A DNA stretch of 64,000 bases from assembly GCF_029227915.1 (NCBI RefSeq), contig NC_079884.1, positions 25,482,001 through 25,546,000 of the forward strand, read 5' to 3'. Origin of the DNA: Hydractinia symbiolongicarpus. Lineage: Eukaryota; Cnidaria; Hydrozoa; Anthoathecata; Hydractiniidae. The translations under genes were made by a program, and so were the position numbers. Under the pieces are notes generated by a model. The model was given only the letters and a program-made list of their open reading frames with translations. It was not told where the DNA came from and made no database searches. This document shows positions 59,130-64,000 of the stretch, in pieces. How positions within the stretch are numbered: the stretch's first letter is position 1; each line of letters opens with the position of its first letter.

Positions 59130-60701
59130 ATGGGGTCTGGTATGGAAATTTTTATTTCTTCATCACGAAGAAAATGGAGAATCTTTGATGATATTATTGA
59201 TGTTAAAGCAAGCTGTGAAAGCGACAAACAAAAACTTGATGAGCGTCGAAGATTTATACGAAGTCGAATGAAGCGACGCCAACAGGAGTTGTTAGCTGAA
59301 ATGAAAAAGATTACTGCGCATGAGCAGAGAGAGATAAACGATTTTGTAGAAAAAATCGTGTTTCATCGTAGGTTAATATTACTTGAGAACAAATTTGTTC
59401 TTCCCTTGAGAGAGAACAAAGAAGACATTATGACTTCATGTATACATATGCACGAAAGTACAAATCCCATTACTACCATTACAGGAAAAATAAATCATTA
59501 TTTTCCAACAATACAACATTTTTTGAGTTGCTTAGCAACCAATTCAACAGCTTTTAATAACCTTTTAAACTCCTATGTGAATAGAAAAGAATACTCCAAG
59601 TTCATACGTGTAAACAGAGATTTACCTGAGTTGAATCACACTGAGCGAAAACATATATCAGATACAGGTGCGTGTAGTATTGACTGTTTATTCGAAACAC
59701 GAAACGACGAAGTTTCTTTTTCACAAAGTCAATCTTACTTGCAGCCAACAGCGAAAACAAACAAAGAAGACTGCTATCAAATATTATGCAGCAATATAGA
59801 CGTATATTACAGAATTGTTATCAGATGCATTCAAATTAAAAAACAGTTTGTAGATGTGGAAAAAGCAACTACCAAAGGACACGAAGAGACAATACATGAA
59901 ATTTCACCCGATTTTCCAACTATTAAGAAAGATAATTCGTTAAACGAAACTAATACTGAAAGAATGAAAACACAACAACAACCACAAAATAAAGTTGACG
60001 TTATTTTATTAAACGGTCATAATAATATGTCGGGTAATTTTCAAGGTGACGATAATAATAACGTGAATATTTATTCAAATGACGACGAGAAGTACGGATT
60101 GAGTAAATGGAAAATGTTGGAAGATTTCTCAGAAAGTTCGTCAGAAGGAAGTTTTATCTTTACATCTATTCAATCCGACTGCAACGTCATGCCGACAATT
60201 ACTGAAGAACTAAATCCGACGCCGTATAATAACATCAATACTCGTGACGTATCGACGGACTGCGACGAGATTTTTAATCGAAAAGTTAGTGTCGATTCCA
60301 CTGATTTAGAGAAAATGAAATCCGAAGAAAGCATTGAAGAGACAATACCAAGCATACTGGAATGTGTTCAGACAAGTGTTAGCAACAAAGAATGTTTGCT
60401 AAGTCACCATGGCAACGATTCTTTTAGTGTATACCTGGATGCAAGCGACACGTTAGATGAAAGCAAGGACGAAACATCCCGTAACGAAAATGACACAACG
60501 TCGCGCAACGAAAAATACAAAACATGCTATAACGAAAATACATCCTCGGATGTTCAAAAATATGAGACAAGGAAGAGATCAAAATATGTTTGGAAAAGTA
60601 CGGAAAGTCCGGTTTATCCGATTGAGCAGGCTATCAGCAAGGTCAACGTGCAATATCGCAAAAAATGGGTTTGTTTTTCTTGCTCAAATGTAAAAACTTA
60701 G
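59130..60701 (+). CDS. Intronless orphan protein with N-terminal coiled coil
   Basis: Single open frame of 523 residues. Residues about 20-75 are strongly charged and helical (DERRRFIRSRMKRRQQELLA, then EMKKITAHEQREINDFVEKI), a likely coiled coil. This is followed by a helical domain (about 75-165) and a long acidic, Ser/Thr/Asn-rich disordered region to about 490. The C-terminus is basic with a CxxC (WVCFSCSNV). No signal peptide or membrane helix is seen. I do not recognise the family. The length, codon texture and a downstream AATAAA near 60962 argue for a real gene rather than a chance ORF. The ORF could be the first exon of a larger gene, but no convincing donor is seen near its end. Confidence 0.7.
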   Translation: MGSGMEIFISSSRRKWRIFDDIIDVKASCESDKQKLDERRRFIRSRMKRRQQELLAEMKKITAHEQREINDFVEKIVFHRRLILLENKFVLPLRENKEDIMTSCIHMHESTNPITTITGKINHYFPTIQHFLSCLATNSTAFNNLLNSYVNRKEYSKFIRVNRDLPELNHTERKHISDTGACSIDCLFETRNDEVSFSQSQSYLQPTAKTNKEDCYQILCSNIDVYYRIVIRCIQIKKQFVDVEKATTKGHEETIHEISPDFPTIKKDNSLNETNTERMKTQQQPQNKVDVILLNGHNNMSGNFQGDDNNNVNIYSNDDEKYGLSKWKMLEDFSESSSEGSFIFTSIQSDCNVMPTITEELNPTPYNNINTRDVSTDCDEIFNRKVSVDSTDLEKMKSEESIEETIPSILECVQTSVSNKECLLSHHGNDSFSVYLDASDTLDESKDETSRNENDTTSRNEKYKTCYNENTSSDVQKYETRKRSKYVWKSTESPVYPIEQAISKVNVQYRKKWVCFSCSNVKT

Positions 60702-62726
60702 AAAAGTTTAAATGCTTGTCGCTGTTTCCATAGTAATTCGTATTAGCAAGGTTTTGCCACGTGTAGAGGAATGTAATATCAATTAATGATAAAAAGCATG
60801 TGGTTAAGTGGTTAAATTTCATCAGACACATACTTTCAAGATGGTAGCAATGAATGCTCGATGACATTAAACCAAACGACCTGGGAAGGACATTGTGTTT
60901 AATTAGCTATTTTTAAACTTTGAGAATATGAAATTGTTCAAAAATTGTTGAAAAACTTTTAAAATAAAAAGCCTGCAAAGGTATTGGTGATAATATTACA
61001 TCTAGTATTTTATGTTCCCACATATGCACAAATCGCAAAACAGTTCTTTAAAAGCTACAAGAAAATGTTCACTATACGTGCGTTCAACTTCTTTCCCAGG
61101 ACTTTTTTGTGCCGCTTTTTATATATTTCTGCGTTATCACGTAAAAGTATAAAAAAATTATAAAAAAACAAACTTTCGTGCGAAAAATCCGATTTGACAA
61201 TTTAGAGCGCAATAATGAGGTAATTAGAGATACTTAAAACAACGCAGGAGGAGAGCAGGAGGAGTTATAAAAACGCCACCTCCTAACGGATAAGGTGTAG
61301 CAATATCTCATTAAAATAAAAAACAACAGATTTGCGTTCTCACACGACCAAATTGTATCAAATTTTTTAACTAATCAATAAAGTTTGGTTTCTCACATAA
61401 TAACCACCCTCGTTTCCAGTTCCCGAAGTGAATACGTCGTGTAGTAAACACGGAAGTTATCACTACTCAAGACGCAGTTTTCTTTATTTGTAAAACATTT
61501 GGAAGGAATCCATTCTTCTTGGAAAAAGGTTAATCACGATAGCATCTAAACAAATACATGTTTTAGCACAAACCTTCTACAACCATGTTGAGGGCCTCTC
61601 CAAAGAAAGAAGACTTAGACAACCCACAGAAAGCTTTCTTGAAAATAAAAAACTTGACAACCAACATAAAGCTGTGTTAAAAATAAAAAAACGTGTATTA
61701 AACACGTTTTTTTTTTTAATTTTAGTCTAAATTTATATTTTTTTTATTTCTAAAAATTTCTTAGTCGGTTTCTTATTTTTTTAGTTAAAGATATATATCC
61801 AATGATTGTTCTAAAGAAAGTGGCTCGCTTCATTTTGGAAAAATATTTTGTAGTGTTTAAGTCATTCTTTTTTAACATGAAAAATGAAAACATTCAATTT
61901 TAATTGCGTTTAAAACAAATCTGTCGCTGCAATATATTAGCTTCATTTTAATAAAAGTTTTTCCTTTCAAAAAAATTCCTCAAATAAGTAGTCAAAAATG
62001 AAAAAAAGTTTCTTAATTTTTTGAGATTCTACATGCAAATTTCTTATAAACCGGATTTTTATGAAAAGAATGTGTATTTTAACAAGTTTAAGGCTGGTTT
62101 TCATTATCATAAACAAGTGTTATGCAACAACTTGTTTCCATGGCATTTTGTCTTGTTGATGAAGTTAATAGCGGCCACTCCGTAATAACGCTCAGAGGTC
62201 ACAAGACCCTGGGGACGAGGTTGGTTAAGCAACAGTCACACAGCCGTCACTGTACGGCTTTTGTGGAAACAAAAGCAACACAAGAGATGTTACACAACAA
62301 ATGTTATAGAGATTTTTTATATCTCTACAATTGTTGTACAAAAACTGTTGTATGACAATTACTGGCTTTAATGGAAACGAAATACCTTTATTTATTTATT
62401 TATTTATTTATTTTCTATTTCTGTGTAAATGTGAATGAAGCGGTACCAGTTTAATTAGACGATACAATCTTATCAAAAGATACTTATTTACTTAGTTTAA
62501 TTGAGCGTATTTAAATTTTTCAACATTTCTAAACAAAATCGTGCGTTTTCCTATTTTAAAATGAAGGAGCGTTCATTCATTCTCACCTACTTAAGGGTCC
62601 GTAAGCTTACAATTTTAATATAGGATATAATCGTATTCGTGTTTTTACGGTGATCAGTTAGGTAAATTATTGTTGCTGCAGTGTCGGTCTCGAAGGCAAT
62701 CACTTCTAGTGTTTGAAAAAGAAGAC
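60702..62726. other. Gene-free 3' region with repeat fragments
   Basis: Contains an AATAAA near 60962 for the orphan gene, single MITE ends near 61088-61110 and 62203-62225 (CCCTGGGGACGAGGTTGG), and a (TTTA)n run at 62383-62412. The 77-codon ORF at 62122-62355 covers a MITE end and is not called. Confidence 0.4.
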
Positions 62727-62830
62727 CAACCTCGTTCCCAGCGCCTGTTGTCTCTTATCTCAGGACGGCGAGACGTTCGTATCGTCCTCCGATGTTAGAA
62801 AAGATACAAGATGCCCTGGGGACGAGATTG
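62727..62830. mobile_element. CAACCTCGTCCC-type hairpin MITE, long subfamily
   Basis: CAACCTCGTTCCCAGCGCCT at the left and GATGCCCTGGGGACGAGATT at the right; the inner GACGTTCGTATCG segment matches the copy at 44978-45080. Confidence 0.9.
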
Positions 62831-64000
62831 AAAGAGGCAATAAATATTCAGGAAGCAGCATCGCTTGATTAGTTGATTTTCTCACGATAATTGGTACTTC
62901 CACTTATAAGAATCAATTTCTCTCGCAGTCTCTTTCACGACTAGAAACTCCTGTAACTGAAACATCGAAAAGTGAAACGGCTAAGCAATTTATTACCATA
63001 AAGTGAAACTTTTAAGAATTAATATATGCGAATTAACAGAAGGCAACATATTGCGTGAAGAGCACGAATATCGGAATCTAAACAGTCACAATCCACTCTT
63101 AATGTAATCTCATAAAGATTAAGGTTGAAGTAACGCCGTGCAAATTTTAAGTGGATCAACATTGTTACAACGATTACACACTACCATGGAGAGCATGTCA
63201 AAAATAAGTACGAAAGAAGAAAATATTATTATTGCGAATAGATTAGGTTGAACACACTTAAGGCTAATACAGAGCTGAAAAAGCTAGTTAACAATTCTTT
63301 TTTAATATATGTTCAACATCATTTTATGCCTCGGGTTCGCTTAAACAAACATTTTGACCAATTTCATTCCAACATCCAACAAACATTTTTATTGTTTTAA
63401 AAGTTAGAAAAAGTAGAAAGTGTAGATAGCTAAACAGAAAATAAAAAAGTCAGGTGGCATGAAAGACAAAAGATTATTGCTTTGAGAAAATGTACGCCCA
63501 GAATTTCAAGATTTTAAAAGATTGAAAAAAAATTAGGGGATAACTTTATCCTCTAATTTTGTTAGAAAAAAACCTAAAAATAACTCGTTCCCAGGGTATT
63601 TTGTCTTTTTAGAGCTAAAAGGACCCTGGGGACACAAGGATGCTAAAATAATATTACCACGCAATATGCTTTAAAATTTTTCTGTAGAAAGAGCAGTAGC
63701 AATAAAAAAGGAGAGAATTCCAGTATATTAAATGCACATTGACACAAGCATATATTTTAAAACCTGTACTTAAACTATTTTGTGAAAAAACGGCATTGCT
63801 CAGGTCATACCCGGGATAGGCGCAGGGCCGGAACAACGATAATTTCGTTACTACGGGTGGTACTTGAAGTAATTTTCCAATGCGTGCGACGGTTTTTCGA
63901 AAACAATAGAAAACATGGAAGATTAGCTGCGCGCGAGATTTAAACAGTACTGCGAATTCTCGCACGCTGAAAATGACGCCCTCAAGCGGTCGATAATCAA
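62831..64000. other. Gene-free end of the window
   Basis: Repeats and AT-rich sequence. A decayed hairpin MITE lies at 63581-63639 (AACTCGTTCCCAGGG ... CCCTGGGGACACAAGG). The last 200 bp are more GC-rich. The 103-codon minus ORF at 63654-63965 shows no domain and is not called. Confidence 0.4.

Noticed and set aside
63654-63965. 103-codon minus ORF at the window end
   Set aside because: No domain recognised and no splice context.

Overview
This is a eukaryotic, AT-rich, intron-containing genomic window from an animal, most likely a cnidarian and probably a hydrozoan. The evidence is GT-AG introns with short exons, metazoan gene families (GEMIN4, TMEM223, a CIMIP2/FAM166 ciliary protein, a rhodopsin-class GPCR, a Not-class homeobox gene), a large secreted chitin-binding protein of the kind expected in a chitinous perisarc, and many small DNA transposons. 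There are no operons, ribosome-binding sites, CRISPR arrays or rRNA genes. The species call is inference; the gene calls come from splicing ORFs by hand so that exon phases match.

Layout, left half. Positions 1-181 hold the last coding exon of an unidentified + strand gene. A single-exon membrane-anchored sulfatase lies at 1277-2989 (+). TMEM223 (3568-6761, +, six exons) and GEMIN4 (7366-15414, +, twelve exons) follow. Then come a CIMIP2C-like ciliary microtubule inner protein gene (18077-19164, -) and an intronless class A GPCR (20307-21377, -). From about 22 to 32 kb there are no convincing host genes. This stretch holds a pogo/Tigger-like element carrying a HIRAN-like ORF, tRNA-derived SINE pieces, hairpin MITEs and a broken non-LTR retrotransposon.

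Layout, right half. A four-exon coiled-coil gene (32523-34014, +) converges on a four-exon TauD/TfdA (clavaminate-synthase-like) dioxygenase gene (34893-40341, -). The dioxygenase's first intron contains a Tigger-like element that was itself invaded by a piggyBac-like MITE. After a repeat-rich gap, a four-exon gene (46777-54155, -) encodes a predicted 1820-residue secreted protein: signal peptide, Gly/Ser-rich repeats, a long poly-Gln/Pro-Gln tract, Cys-Pro-Pro-Cys tandem repeats, a very long Asn/Lys/Asp/Gly/Ser repeat region, and a C-terminal CBM14/peritrophin-A chitin-binding domain on a separate exon. A two-exon Not-class homeobox gene (56055-57898, +) and an intronless orphan gene (59130-60701, +) follow. 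The last 3.3 kb holds only repeats.

The genes do not form one pathway; this is an ordinary metazoan neighbourhood of unrelated genes. The most interesting object is the 1820-residue chitin-binding low-complexity protein. The most pervasive signal is a hairpin MITE family with ends like CAACCTCGTCCCCAGGGC, with at least eleven paired copies plus fragments.
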